From the NCBI GenBank assembly GCA_020438105.1, contig JAGQVE010000004.1:1-64000 (forward strand): DNA of 64,000 nt. Reading direction: 5' to 3'. This document shows positions 24,287 to 33,176 of this stretch, one piece after another. The translations under genes and the position numbers were made by a program. Below the pieces are notes generated by a model. That model saw nothing but the letters and a program-made list of their open reading frames with translations, made no database searches and was not told the DNA's origin. Every line of letters begins with the position of its first letter. The stretch's first letter is position 1. The DNA is from Bacteroidales bacterium (GTDB lineage Bacteria; Bacteroidota; Bacteroidia; Bacteroidales; JAADJA01).

Positions 24287-24398
24287 AATAGTTGCTATTA
24301 ATATGTTGTAAATTTAGGATAAATATTATTTTTGCAGCCCTAAACGTACTTACACAAAAACTTCGAACTTCAAACATTGAACTTCGAACAGTTAATCT

Positions 24399-24472
24399 GG
24401 GGCATTAGCTCAGCTGGCTAGAGCGTTTGACTGGCAGTCAAGAGGTCATCGGTTCGACTCCGATATGCTCCA
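24399..24472 (+). tRNA. tRNA-Ala (anticodon GGC)
   Basis: 74 bases. The acceptor stem is GGGGCAT/ATGCTCC with one G-T pair. The D arm is GCTC...GAGC. The anticodon stem TTTGA/TCAAG encloses loop CTGGCAG with anticodon GGC. The T arm is ATCGG-TTCGACT-CCGAT and the discriminator is A. CCA is not encoded. It stands alone, with an imperfect hairpin and T run after it. Confidence 0.95.
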
Positions 24473-24476
24473 CAAA

Positions 24477-24520
24477 ACTCGCTTCCATTCTGTTTAAACA
24501 CAAATGAAGGCGAGTTTTTT
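24477..24520 (+). terminator. Probable terminator of tRNA-Ala
   Basis: ACTCGC (24477-24482) pairs with GCGAGT before a run of seven T. Inner partial pairing of TTCCATT with AATGAAG extends the stem with a bulge. Confidence 0.6.
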
Positions 24521-24703
24521 TATGGGTATTTCTTTTCAACTAAAAACATAGCTTGCCGGGATGCTGACCAGAACGTCAGCGACCTGTTCAAATTTTTGTA
24601 GGATTTTCATCTGGTCTTTTCCTCAAATAAAGATCTCAATGTATTCTTAATCTGGAATTAACAGGTCCTGCAAATTCTAAAAATCAATTTATTCCTTACT
24701 TTT

Positions 24704-25786
24704 TTAGTATCTGTATGCAATCGAATTGATATTCATACCGGCTCCAACAGATGCTAAAACAATTAAATCACCTTTGTTGAGTTTATGATGATTCTGTTCG
24801 AGGGAGCCTTTACGAACCAGGTCAAATAATGTAGGAACTGTGGCAACAGAGCTGTTGCCAAGTTTGTGAATGCTCATAGGCATAATATCCTTGGGGATTT
24901 CCCGGACTTTGTAAAGCCTGTACAATCTTTTAATAATCTCGTAGTCCATTTTTTCATTGGCCTGATGAATAAAAATCTTTTTCACCTTGTGAATATCAGA
25001 ACCTGCTTTATCCAGACTTGACTTCATCGCTTGTGGAACATTGGTCAGCGCGAATTCATATATTTTACGACCGTGCATTTTAATATACCTTATGTTCGGA
25101 TCAGCATCTCCAATATTGCTTTTCCCCAAATGCAAATAGTAAGCCTCATCGTTAGTATAAGAAGCCATTTCCATACCTACAATTCCTTCACGCTTATCGC
25201 CTTCAACAGCTTCCACAATGCAAGCCCCTGAGCCATCGGCATATATCATTGAATCCCGGTCATGCATATCAAGAACGCGGGATAAAGTTTCTGTAGCTAT
25301 CACTAGGCATTTTTTGGCCATTCCAGCCCTGATATAAGCATTTGCCTGAATAATACCCTGTACCCAACCCGGGCAACCGAATATAATATCATATGCCACG
25401 CAAGAAGGATTTTGAATCATCAAAGATTGTTTGATACGGGCTGCAATACTCGGTAAAGTATCTGTTTGGATTGTCCCTTTGGGGATATCTCCAAAATTGT
25501 GAGCAACAATGATCTGGTCAATTGTTTCCGGGTCTATGCCGGCATCCTCTATCGCTAACTTTGCAGAAATGGCGCCAATATCAGAAGCTACCATCTTTTC
25601 ATCAATATATCTTCTTTCCTCAATGCCGGTAATGGCTTTAAATTTCTCAGCAATTACTTCATGGGTCTCTTCAAATACTTCTCCGTTTGTATTGTAAAAT
25701 TCATTTTTAGCAAAATCTTCATTGGTAACTATTTTGTCCGGAACATAACTTCCGGTTCCCGTTATCACAACATTCGTAATCTTCAT
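24704..25786 (-). CDS. 3-oxoacyl-ACP synthase III family protein (FabH-like ketosynthase)
   Basis: 360 residues, longer than the usual FabH (about 320). The catalytic triad of KAS III enzymes can be placed: Cys138 in FGCPGW, His in FIHQAN, and Asn in LGNSSVAT. The N-terminal thiolase-fold start (VVITGTGSYVPDKIVTNED) and GIEERRY are typical. FabH enzymes condense an acyl-CoA with malonyl-ACP to start fatty acid synthesis. The FGCPGW context differs from the common AACSGF and the protein is longer, so it may be a specialised homologue, for example for branched or aryl lipids. It stands alone, with no other lipid genes next to it. Confidence 0.82.
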   Translation of the reverse strand: MKITNVVITGTGSYVPDKIVTNEDFAKNEFYNTNGEVFEETHEVIAEKFKAITGIEERRYIDEKMVASDIGAISAKLAIEDAGIDPETIDQIIVAHNFGDIPKGTIQTDTLPSIAARIKQSLMIQNPSCVAYDIIFGCPGWVQGIIQANAYIRAGMAKKCLVIATETLSRVLDMHDRDSMIYADGSGACIVEAVEGDKREGIVGMEMASYTNDEAYYLHLGKSNIGDADPNIRYIKMHGRKIYEFALTNVPQAMKSSLDKAGSDIHKVKKIFIHQANEKMDYEIIKRLYRLYKVREIPKDIMPMSIHKLGNSSVATVPTLFDLVRKGSLEQNHHKLNKGDLIVLASVGAGMNINSIAYRY

Positions 25787-26149
25787 TAGATGATCTTTTA
25801 AAATTAATTGTCTTTGTGTCCACTGTATTGCCGGTATTTAAAATTATTACGGCATTTGATCAATTTGAGAACTGCTAATGGTTTGTTTTTCAGCTCCCTG
25901 ATCTAAATTGCCGGCAATATTATGAAATTTATTAATGTAACTTTAACTTACCCTTAAAGCTTAACGATAAATTCAGAATAGCAAAAATAGATATCTTTTT
26001 GCTGGTAATTTTTTTTACATTTCAACAGAAATATAGGAAAAGTGGCATCCTGGTAAGCTTTTTAGGCTGGATCTTACAAAATGGCGCAAATGTTTCAAAA
26101 GGTTTACATGGCTAATTTTAGTTAATTTTGTACGTATAAATTTTCCCGC
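25787..26149. other. Intergenic region between divergent genes (363 bases)
   Basis: AT-rich and without a credible gene. On the plus strand a TAATTTTG -7 element (26123-26130) serves the gene at 26150. On the minus strand TATTTTTG (25982-25989) could serve the FabH-like gene, with a leader of about 190 bases. Nothing else recognised. Confidence 0.5.
26123..26130 (+). promoter_or_regulatory. -7 element TAATTTTG
   Basis: An exact TAnnTTTG match 19 bases before the TTG start of the Ycf48-like gene. No clear -33 TTTG. Confidence 0.5.
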
Positions 26150-27487
26150 TTGAAAAAACGCATTATTTTAATCATACTGCCGGTTTTCCTAGCCTTAGCT
26201 CACTTTCCCTCAATCGGCCAGGGAAGCTGGGAAAAACTTGATGTGCCAGCATCCGTATTTTTAAAATCGGTTTGTTTTGTGGATAGCCTTTATGGCTGGG
26301 CTGCCGGAGAGGCCGGAACGATCATTCACACAAAGGATGGTGGTGATACCTGGGAGATTCAGGATCCGGGAACTGATAATGAGATTTATAATATATTTTT
26401 CATAAATCATGATTATGGATGGGCTGCAAGTTACCAGTTTGCTTCCTTGCCTTATGGAACTGAATTACTTAAAACCACTAACAGTGGCGAAGATTGGACA
26501 GTTTATCCTTTTGGAGAAGACAACATATTTATCACCTCCATTTTTTATTTCGATACACTTACAGGCTGGATGGGTGGCCGTCCCCATGCAATCGTAAAAA
26601 CGACTGATGGCGGATTAAGCTGGACGCATGCACAGGTGGATACCAGCATATTCGCATTTTTCCCGGTTTTGAATATTGCCTTTTTAAACGAGAATATCGG
26701 ATATGCCTGTGGAGGTATTATTGATATTGCAGGTGTGATTTGGTCAACTTATAACGGTGGAGCCTCCTGGCAGGCAATTGATCCGGCTTTTGCTCCTGCT
26801 GATGAAGTTCACAACATTCACATTTTCGATTCATTAAACGTGATCGGTGCGGGAGGAGACCCTGATTTTGGTTATGGAGTGGCTACTATGCAGACCTTTG
26901 ATGGGGCACAAACCTGGCAATATACCGAACATGGTGTTGCTGGAAATGCTTTTGATATTGAATTCAGAACAGAAACAGAGGCCTGGTGTCCGTTGGGTCC
27001 CCAGGGTAAATTTGTGTATTCTTTAGATTCGGGAAATTCATGGGAGCCCATGTTGACACCCGAATCAGTTACTGTTTTTGATATTGATTTTCCCGATTCT
27101 TTGCATGGGTTTGCAGTAGGTCAGGAGGGTGCCTTTTTGCGTTACATTCCTCAAACAACCACAAATGTTGAGGGTAAGTCAATTCCAGGTTATCAGTCAA
27201 TGGTCAGGATTTTTCCAAACCCCGTTCAATCGCAGGCTGTTATCGAATATATTGTTCCGGAAGGGAAAACACAGGCCACAAACCTGGTTACTATTTCACT
27301 TTATGATGGTGTTGGAAATCGGCTAAGTACGATGGTCGATCAGGAATTAACTCCAGGAAAATACAGCTTGGCATTACCTCCTGTCACTGAATTAGAGCCG
27401 GGTGTGTATCATGCGGTTCTAAAAATTCAGTCGAGCCTTTCAGCAGAGCCCATCGTTGAGGTTTGCAAATTTGTTGTGCTGCCTTAG
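26150..27487 (+). CDS. Secreted Ycf48/BNR-type beta-propeller protein with T9SS tail
   Basis: 445 residues. The start codon is TTG: it opens a perfect signal peptide (MKKRIILIILPVFLALAHF) and no ATG is available nearby. The body is a propeller of the photosystem-II-assembly-factor-like (Ycf48) kind, with repeats VCFVDSLYGWAAGEAGTIIHT, read to the T, then TTNSGEDWT, TTDGGLSWT and LDSGNSWEP, where Asp-Gly-Gly-x-x-Trp turns (Asp-box-like) recur. The C terminus carries a T9SS-like tail (VRIFPNPVQS, GVYHAVLKIQ, VCKFVVLP). Photosynthesis is not implied; such propellers are common extracellular proteins of Bacteroidota. It is tail-to-tail with the next BNR gene, with no spacer. Confidence 0.82.
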   Translation: MKKRIILIILPVFLALAHFPSIGQGSWEKLDVPASVFLKSVCFVDSLYGWAAGEAGTIIHTKDGGDTWEIQDPGTDNEIYNIFFINHDYGWAASYQFASLPYGTELLKTTNSGEDWTVYPFGEDNIFITSIFYFDTLTGWMGGRPHAIVKTTDGGLSWTHAQVDTSIFAFFPVLNIAFLNENIGYACGGIIDIAGVIWSTYNGGASWQAIDPAFAPADEVHNIHIFDSLNVIGAGGDPDFGYGVATMQTFDGAQTWQYTEHGVAGNAFDIEFRTETEAWCPLGPQGKFVYSLDSGNSWEPMLTPESVTVFDIDFPDSLHGFAVGQEGAFLRYIPQTTTNVEGKSIPGYQSMVRIFPNPVQSQAVIEYIVPEGKTQATNLVTISLYDGVGNRLSTMVDQELTPGKYSLALPPVTELEPGVYHAVLKIQSSLSAEPIVEVCKFVVLP

Positions 27488-29122
27488 TTATTGCATAATA
27501 ATTAATTTACCACTTCCTGATTTGCCATTTTGTAAAAGCCGGTAATAATATAAACCTGAATTCAGTTTTTTACCAGTCATCTCATTATCAAAATCTAACT
27601 GGAATTTGCCCACCAATTGAACTTGAATCCGTTTTTTAAACTGCAGGCTTCCCTGCTGGTCATAAAGCTCAAAAATCACATCACCTTTTTGATCTATTGT
27701 AAATTCAATGGTAGCAGTTTTTGCAAAAGGATTAGGATATACAGAACTAAAAATTTCTGTCCCAATTGAGGACTCAGTTATTGCATTTAATTCGGTGAAG
27801 TTGATTCGCGTCGACCAGATTTGGTAAAGGCCGGTAGAGTTATCCATCCATACAGGTAGCAGTGCTTCATTTGTTGATGAAATATCAATGTTATCCCCCT
27901 GGTAACCCTGTCCAAGTCCGCCAATTGGCGTAGGCTTAAAGTTATGGTCGCTTACTTCGTATTCGTTCCAGGTTTCGCCACCATCTTTCGATCGTGCCAA
28001 AAAAACCCCGGTTGAGTCCGATGTAGTTTTACGGTCATCATAAAATAAAACATTTACAGCTCCGTATTTGTCAATGTGAATCGAAGGGAAATATTGTGTT
28101 TTGCCATTGTTAAGGTCGTCCTGGTTCACCCGGATTCCATTCGACCAGTTATTCCCTCCATCATCTGAAAAATGCAAAACAATATCCGGATCTGAACCGG
28201 CAGGCAGCGTTCCTTTTTCTCCGGTAACAACATAAATCCTTCCCCGATATATTCCTTCTGTTGTATCTGTAGCAATGGATGGTAACCCATTAACGCGAAT
28301 GTTATCTTTGTTTTCAAGCACCCCGGTTATGCCATTCATCGGGAATGCGTTTTCCGTTACATTCCAGGTTTCACCGCCATTTGCCGAACGGGCAAATCCA
28401 ACCAAAATCTCTTTGAATGGCGAGACATCTGTTACCCCTGCCCAACAGGCATAAAGCTCTCCATCAGGGCCTACAGCCAAATCACCTCCGGCACTCCGTG
28501 AGGCTGGGTTGTTGATTGCAACCGGCGTGCTCCATGATTGGGCGCCATCATCCGTAAAGGAAAACATAAGTGGAAAAGGCTGTGCAAATTTAACCCAGGC
28601 AGCATATGTGCGTCCATAAAATGAACTTTCTTCAATGGCATCTGAAGTCAAAGTAGCCCGCTCCAGATCATCCGTGCTGATCACTTGCTGGGTCGACCAT
28701 GTTTGTCCGTTATCAAGCGAATAATGTGAATACAATCCCACAAAAGGAGATCTGCCCAGGCGGGTGAGGATAAAACGGCCATTTTTATCTATTACAATCC
28801 CCGGATCTCCTCCGTGAAAAGCAATAGGCTCACCAGTGCAAGTGTCATTTCCAATCCAGGTCTGTCCGCCATTTGATGAAACATAAATTCCTTCGCTTAT
28901 AAAAAAAGGAATAAAACTAAGTGTGTTACAGGATGCAAAAATGAGTTCAGGATTGAGCGGACTTCGCTTAATAAATACTTCGGTTTGATTTACATTCGAA
29001 GGATAAATTCTGAAATTGCTTCCTGAAATTGTTATCGCATTTGAAATTTCCTGATTTTGTGAAAATCCTATTGTTGTTAAAATGCAAAAAAAGATAAATA
29101 TGGAAATTGTTTTATGTAGCAT
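27488..29122 (-). CDS. Secreted sialidase-like BNR propeller protein with T9SS tail
   Basis: 544 residues. A signal peptide (TISIFIFFCILTTIGFSQ) is followed by multiple Asp-box repeats (SSNGGQTWIG, SLDNGQTWST, SANGGETWNV, SDDGGNNWSN, SKDGGETWNE) characteristic of sialidase-fold six-bladed propellers. Sialidase catalytic residues (arginine triad, Tyr-Glu pair, Asp) cannot be confidently assigned, so enzymatic activity is uncertain. The C-terminal T9SS type A tail is clear (SSVYPNPFAKT, LYDQQGSLQ, GLYYYRLLQNGK, GKLIIMQ). Its ATG immediately follows the TAG stop of the TonB-dependent receptor gene, so the two are translationally adjacent and surely one operon. Confidence 0.85.
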   Translation of the reverse strand: MLHKTISIFIFFCILTTIGFSQNQEISNAITISGSNFRIYPSNVNQTEVFIKRSPLNPELIFASCNTLSFIPFFISEGIYVSSNGGQTWIGNDTCTGEPIAFHGGDPGIVIDKNGRFILTRLGRSPFVGLYSHYSLDNGQTWSTQQVISTDDLERATLTSDAIEESSFYGRTYAAWVKFAQPFPLMFSFTDDGAQSWSTPVAINNPASRSAGGDLAVGPDGELYACWAGVTDVSPFKEILVGFARSANGGETWNVTENAFPMNGITGVLENKDNIRVNGLPSIATDTTEGIYRGRIYVVTGEKGTLPAGSDPDIVLHFSDDGGNNWSNGIRVNQDDLNNGKTQYFPSIHIDKYGAVNVLFYDDRKTTSDSTGVFLARSKDGGETWNEYEVSDHNFKPTPIGGLGQGYQGDNIDISSTNEALLPVWMDNSTGLYQIWSTRINFTELNAITESSIGTEIFSSVYPNPFAKTATIEFTIDQKGDVIFELYDQQGSLQFKKRIQVQLVGKFQLDFDNEMTGKKLNSGLYYYRLLQNGKSGSGKLIIMQ

Positions 29123-31261
29123 CTAAAAAGTATAACCAAGATTTATAGAAACAAAAGTGTTTTGAGGAGCGCCCGCCTCGTAAAATTTTAAATCTGATGA
29201 ATTTGTATTTGTAAACCCAACATAAATTTCATCAAAAATGTTATTCATACCGCCGGAAATCATCAGGTTAAATTTACCAAGTATTAGGTCAAATCCAATG
29301 GTTGCATTTAAAAGATTGTATCCATCCGTTACATTGGTATTGGCATCATCCACCCACAATCCACTGATGCTGTTGTAGCTCACTTTTGCAAATCCATCGA
29401 CATGTTTGATAATTCTTTGTGAAAAGGATGTAGCAAGGTATATATTGTGTTTTGGCACACTCGGAACAATGTTGCCCGAAAAGTCTTTGTTACTAATAAC
29501 AAAATTTCCGGTTGAATCCAGCTCAATTGTTTCCGCATCGTAGGTGTTATATTTGAAATCGGAGAAGGTATAAGACGCTGTGAAATTTAGGTTGCGAATA
29601 ATTTCAACGGAGGTGCCGAATTCAATACCCTTGCGGTTGGTTTTAGCGGCATTTCTGAAATAAACTTCGCCAAGCACCTCGTATGGTACAATTTCGTTAT
29701 CTATGTCAATATTAAATAAGGTAATTTCCCATAGGATTCTCCGCATTAAATTTTCTTCAGCTTTGATGCGATTTCCCTTGAACCCGACTTCAAAATTTTT
29801 AGATTCCTGCGCATCCAGTTGCTGGTTGTAAAGGTTTTCAGGGTTTACTGGATCCAGTTCATTGTTTGCCGGACTATCATAACTTAACCCGAATGATCCA
29901 TAAACAGCCATCCACTCATTCAATTTATAATTCAGGGCAAACTTTGGAGTAAATGCATGAAATGTTCTGCTGTCGGCCCTTGATGGCAGGGTTTCTTCTG
30001 AGAGCTTATACACAATATTGTCATACCTTCCGGTGAGAAGTACATATAGCTTTTCATCCAAAATTTCGAAGTTTTCAGAAATATAAAACCCGGTATTACT
30101 TATTTTTTCATCGGTCAACTGATCCAGTTGATCTCCCTTTATACCACTGATATTGTCATAATTTTCTGTTCGTGCAGGCTGAAGGAGCAAGTCGCCACCC
30201 ACTGAAAATTCATTGTCGTGATTACCAAATTTTAACCGGTTGATATAACTTGCCCTGAAACCTAATCCGTACCTGTTAATGATCCGGTATGAGCCTGAAA
30301 GTCGCTCGAAATATTTGATGGTACCAAATCCGGTAATTAAAATTTCATTGTTTAATTCCCTGCCGAACTTAGCCTGATATCGAATGCCAAGCCGCCCTTT
30401 GGTAGAAACCCGTTTTTGATCGCGATCTATAGATCTTTGATCAGCCTGGTAAGGGTCTTCTTCAAACTGCTCTTTTGTTAATGAGCCAGGCAATTTAATA
30501 AACCCATCCACAAAATATCCAAGGATTTTCAGGTTGGTATTTTCCGATGGATTGGTTTCAACCACCATGTTTAGAATGTGCCAGTCCTCGTTGTTATGAT
30601 CACGGTAACCATCATACAATTGCCTGCTGTATGTGGTTAGTAAGCGGTATTTCTCGGTCTTCACTTTTGCTCTGAATCCGGTTTTTTGCAAGCCAAAAGA
30701 TCCACTTTGATTATAAAATTCTACTGATGATCGATCAAATCCAATATCGTTTATAAAGTTTACAACTCCACCCGGAGCATTGGTATAAAGTGAAGATGAA
30801 TTTCCTTTTACAATTTCTATGCGGCCAACGGCATTAAAATCTATAGCCTCAATACGTGTTTGCCCATCGGGTTCCGATTCGGGAATGTCGTCAAGTAAAA
30901 TCCTTACCCCACGGATCCCTGAATTGGAGCGGCTGCCAAAACCACGAATCGCAAATCGAACGTCATGATTACCATAGCGTGATTGTAAAAATAATCCTGG
31001 AACCGGGGTTAAAACATCCGATGAGTTTATTTTACGATCATAACGATATTCCACCAGGTTAATGCGAGAAACCGGATACGGAATGTCAATTATTTTTTTG
31101 GAAACTCTGGTCCCGGTAATTACAACTTCATGGAGGTCATTTATAACCGTATCTGGGGCCATGGTGTCTGCCACTATTGGATTTTGAGCTTGAACAGGAT
31201 TAAGTATATATCCTGAAATTGTGCTCAGAAAGATTATCAGAAAATAGGGTAAATTTTTCAA
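29123..31261 (-). CDS. TonB-dependent outer-membrane receptor
   Basis: 712 residues. A signal peptide (FLIIFLSTISGYILNPVQAQ) is followed by a TonB-box-like stretch (LHEVVITGTRVS) and the plug domain (about 50-160; SRYGNHDVRFAIRGFGSRSN, RILLDDIPESEPDG, IEIVKGNSSSLYTNAPGGVVN, the last read in part). The beta-barrel follows to a final strand ending in GYTF. The plug sequence resembles FecA-like siderophore or metal-complex receptors. No SusD partner or carboxypeptidase-regulatory N-terminal domain is present, so it is not a SusC-type glycan importer. It transports its substrate with energy from TonB. It forms an operon with the sialidase-like propeller protein, which could capture the ligand at the surface (inference). 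Confidence 0.9.
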   Translation of the reverse strand: MKNLPYFLIIFLSTISGYILNPVQAQNPIVADTMAPDTVINDLHEVVITGTRVSKKIIDIPYPVSRINLVEYRYDRKINSSDVLTPVPGLFLQSRYGNHDVRFAIRGFGSRSNSGIRGVRILLDDIPESEPDGQTRIEAIDFNAVGRIEIVKGNSSSLYTNAPGGVVNFINDIGFDRSSVEFYNQSGSFGLQKTGFRAKVKTEKYRLLTTYSRQLYDGYRDHNNEDWHILNMVVETNPSENTNLKILGYFVDGFIKLPGSLTKEQFEEDPYQADQRSIDRDQKRVSTKGRLGIRYQAKFGRELNNEILITGFGTIKYFERLSGSYRIINRYGLGFRASYINRLKFGNHDNEFSVGGDLLLQPARTENYDNISGIKGDQLDQLTDEKISNTGFYISENFEILDEKLYVLLTGRYDNIVYKLSEETLPSRADSRTFHAFTPKFALNYKLNEWMAVYGSFGLSYDSPANNELDPVNPENLYNQQLDAQESKNFEVGFKGNRIKAEENLMRRILWEITLFNIDIDNEIVPYEVLGEVYFRNAAKTNRKGIEFGTSVEIIRNLNFTASYTFSDFKYNTYDAETIELDSTGNFVISNKDFSGNIVPSVPKHNIYLATSFSQRIIKHVDGFAKVSYNSISGLWVDDANTNVTDGYNLLNATIGFDLILGKFNLMISGGMNNIFDEIYVGFTNTNSSDLKFYEAGAPQNTFVSINLGYTF

Positions 31262-31285
31262 GGTCTGATATTATTGATCCAAGAT

Positions 31286-31319
31286 CAAAATTACAATTTA
31301 TTTTAACAATTTGTTCAAT
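31286..31319 (-). promoter_or_regulatory. Putative promoter of the TonB-dependent receptor operon
   Basis: The minus strand has TAATTTTG (31286-31293) with ATTG 22 bases upstream (31316-31319). The start codon is 24 bases downstream. Confidence 0.45.
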
Positions 31320-31423
31320 TTTAAAGTCAGGTTCATCTATACAATCAACGGATGATCTTTCGAGTAGTTATTGATTATTTTTAGGAATGCTGGAGAAAAA
31401 CTTCTTTGTAGAGATTTAACTTA

Positions 31424-31431
31424 TATCTTTG
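31424..31431 (+). promoter_or_regulatory. -7 element TATCTTTG
   Basis: A perfect TAnnTTTG match 22 bases before the acyl-CoA dehydrogenase start. The nearest TTTG (31405-31408) is only 15 bases upstream, shorter than usual. Confidence 0.45.
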
Positions 31432-31453
31432 ATTATCCAAAAATTTTAAACTT

Positions 31454-32626
31454 ATGTATCCATATAAACCTGTCGATTATTTTGCAATTGATGAATTACT
31501 TTCCGATGAACATAAAATTATCCGTAGCTCTATTCGCGACTGGGTAAATCGATCAGTTAGTCCAATTATTGAACAAGCTGCCCATGAGCATAAATTCCCG
31601 CACTATCTTTTAAAAGAAATGGGTGAACTGGGGGCCTTTGGACCATTTATACCTGAAAAATATGGTGGATCAGGACTGGACTATATTTCTTACGGCGTTA
31701 TCATGACCGAGCTTGAAAGGGGTGATTCAGGCATCAGGTCGGCAGCTTCGGTGCAAACTTCTTTGGTAATGTATCCCATTTTTGAGTTTGGATCAGAAGA
31801 ACAAAAACTGAAATACTTACCCAAACTGGCCAAAGGCGAAATCATCGGTTGTTTTGGTTTAACAGAACCCAATCACGGATCGGATCCAGGGAATATGGAA
31901 ACCCGGTTTGTGGATGCCGGTGATTATTATATTTTAAATGGTGCCAAGATGTGGATCACCAATTCGCCCATAGCCGATATTGCTGTTGTTTGGGCGAAAG
32001 ATGAAGAAGGAAAGGTGAAAGGATTGATCGTTGAAAAAGGAATGGAGGGATTTACCGCTCCTGAAACAAAAGGCAAATGGTCGTTAAGGGCATCCATTAC
32101 CGGCGAATTGGTATTTGATAATGTTAAAGTTCCTAAAGATCATTTATTGCCAAATGTTAAAGGATTGAAAGGGCCTCTGAGTTGTTTGAATTCTGCCAGG
32201 TATGGAATTGCATGGGGAGCAATAGGAGCTGCAATGGATTGTTACAATACGGCCTTAGAATATTCCCTGGAAAGAAAACAGTTCAACAAACCGATCGCAT
32301 CCTTCCAGTTAATTCAGAAAAAACTGGCAGAGTTTGTTACCGAAATTACCAAGGCTCAACTTATGGCCTGGCGACTTGGAGTTTTGCGAAATGAAGGTAA
32401 AGCCACACCGGCTCAGATTTCAATGGCTAAAAGAAACAATGTAAATATAGCTTTGCAGATTGCACGTGAATCAAGGCAAATACTCGGAGCAATGGGCATT
32501 ACCGACGATTTTCCGATGATGCGCCACATGATGAACCTGGAGTCGGTGATTACCTATGAAGGAACCCATGATATTCATTTGCTGATCACTGGCAACGACA
32601 TTACTGGAATCAGTGCATTTGTTTAA
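31454..32626 (+). CDS. Acyl-CoA dehydrogenase, glutaryl-CoA dehydrogenase-like
   Basis: 390 residues, the family norm. The flavin- and substrate-binding signatures are present: GCFGLTEPNHGSDPG and MWITNSPIADIAVVWA. The catalytic base Glu lies in YEGTHDIHLLITG (near residue 369). The Arg in SGIRSAASVQ (near 93) corresponds to the residue that binds the distal carboxylate in glutaryl-CoA dehydrogenase. That, plus the ITGNDITGISAF ending, favours oxidation of glutaryl-CoA to crotonyl-CoA (lysine or aromatic degradation) over a plain fatty acyl-CoA substrate. No electron-transfer flavoprotein genes are adjacent. Its 3' end overlaps the convergent Usp gene by 4 bases. Confidence 0.88.
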   Translation: MYPYKPVDYFAIDELLSDEHKIIRSSIRDWVNRSVSPIIEQAAHEHKFPHYLLKEMGELGAFGPFIPEKYGGSGLDYISYGVIMTELERGDSGIRSAASVQTSLVMYPIFEFGSEEQKLKYLPKLAKGEIIGCFGLTEPNHGSDPGNMETRFVDAGDYYILNGAKMWITNSPIADIAVVWAKDEEGKVKGLIVEKGMEGFTAPETKGKWSLRASITGELVFDNVKVPKDHLLPNVKGLKGPLSCLNSARYGIAWGAIGAAMDCYNTALEYSLERKQFNKPIASFQLIQKKLAEFVTEITKAQLMAWRLGVLRNEGKATPAQISMAKRNNVNIALQIARESRQILGAMGITDDFPMMRHMMNLESVITYEGTHDIHLLITGNDITGISAFV

Positions 32627-33057
32627 TCCTTCACCGGGATTATCAATACCGGCCGGGTGGATCGGTGTAAAACTTCCTTGCTCACACTTCCTACAAAAAT
32701 GTCATACATCATCCCATGACCATGTGATCCGGTGATGATCATATCAGCATCAATGTCGTCTGCTTCTTCAAGAATTGTGGAGACTGTGGGACCTTGCAAA
32801 AGGAGCGGCGTAACTTTTAACCCTTTAGCTTTCATTGGTTCGGCCAGCGACTGCAAATCGCGGTGTTTCTGCTGATACTTTTTCGCAATAAAATCACGCT
32901 CGGTTTGTGGCCCAACATCATAACCCACAAAATCAGGATCGGGCTGAACGACGTGGACCAGCCAAATTTGAGGATTAATTTTAAGTCCGATCTCAATTAC
33001 TTTATCGATGATTGTCTCTGTAATGGATGACATATCAACTGCAACTAGTAGTTTCAT
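32623..33057 (-). CDS. Universal stress protein (UspA family)
   Basis: 144 residues, a single Usp domain. The N terminus (MKLLVAVDMSSITETIIDKV) and the C-terminal ATP-binding motif GSHGHGMMYDIFVGSVSKEV (G-x2-G-x9-G-S pattern) are intact, so it should belong to the ATP-binding Usp class. These cytoplasmic dimers are made under starvation or stress; the molecular target is unknown. The stop codon overlaps the end of the acyl-CoA dehydrogenase gene on the opposite strand, and the gene is divergent from rlmN. Confidence 0.92.
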   Translation of the reverse strand: MKLLVAVDMSSITETIIDKVIEIGLKINPQIWLVHVVQPDPDFVGYDVGPQTERDFIAKKYQQKHRDLQSLAEPMKAKGLKVTPLLLQGPTVSTILEEADDIDADMIITGSHGHGMMYDIFVGSVSKEVLHRSTRPVLIIPVKD

Positions 33058-33151
33058 GTTTTTGTGTTTTTAGATACCATAAATTTACAAAATATTTTTG
33101 GATCAATTTGCCTGATCCTCATATAATAAACATATAAGGAAGGGATTGTGT

Positions 33152-33159
33152 TATCTTTG
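33152..33159 (+). promoter_or_regulatory. -7 element TATCTTTG of rlmN
   Basis: A perfect TAnnTTTG followed by C, 17 bases before the rlmN ATG; -33 not evident. Confidence 0.5.
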
Positions 33160-33176
33160 CACCCGGATTTTTTATA

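Noticed and set aside
24355..24392. Repeat AACTTCGAAC twice before tRNA-Ala as a regulatory site
   Set aside because: Two short copies in AT-rich DNA without further structure; most likely chance or a decayed minisatellite.
26150..27487. Photosystem II assembly factor
   Set aside because: The Ycf48-like propeller is a general fold; the signal peptide and T9SS tail show an extracellular protein in a non-phototroph context.
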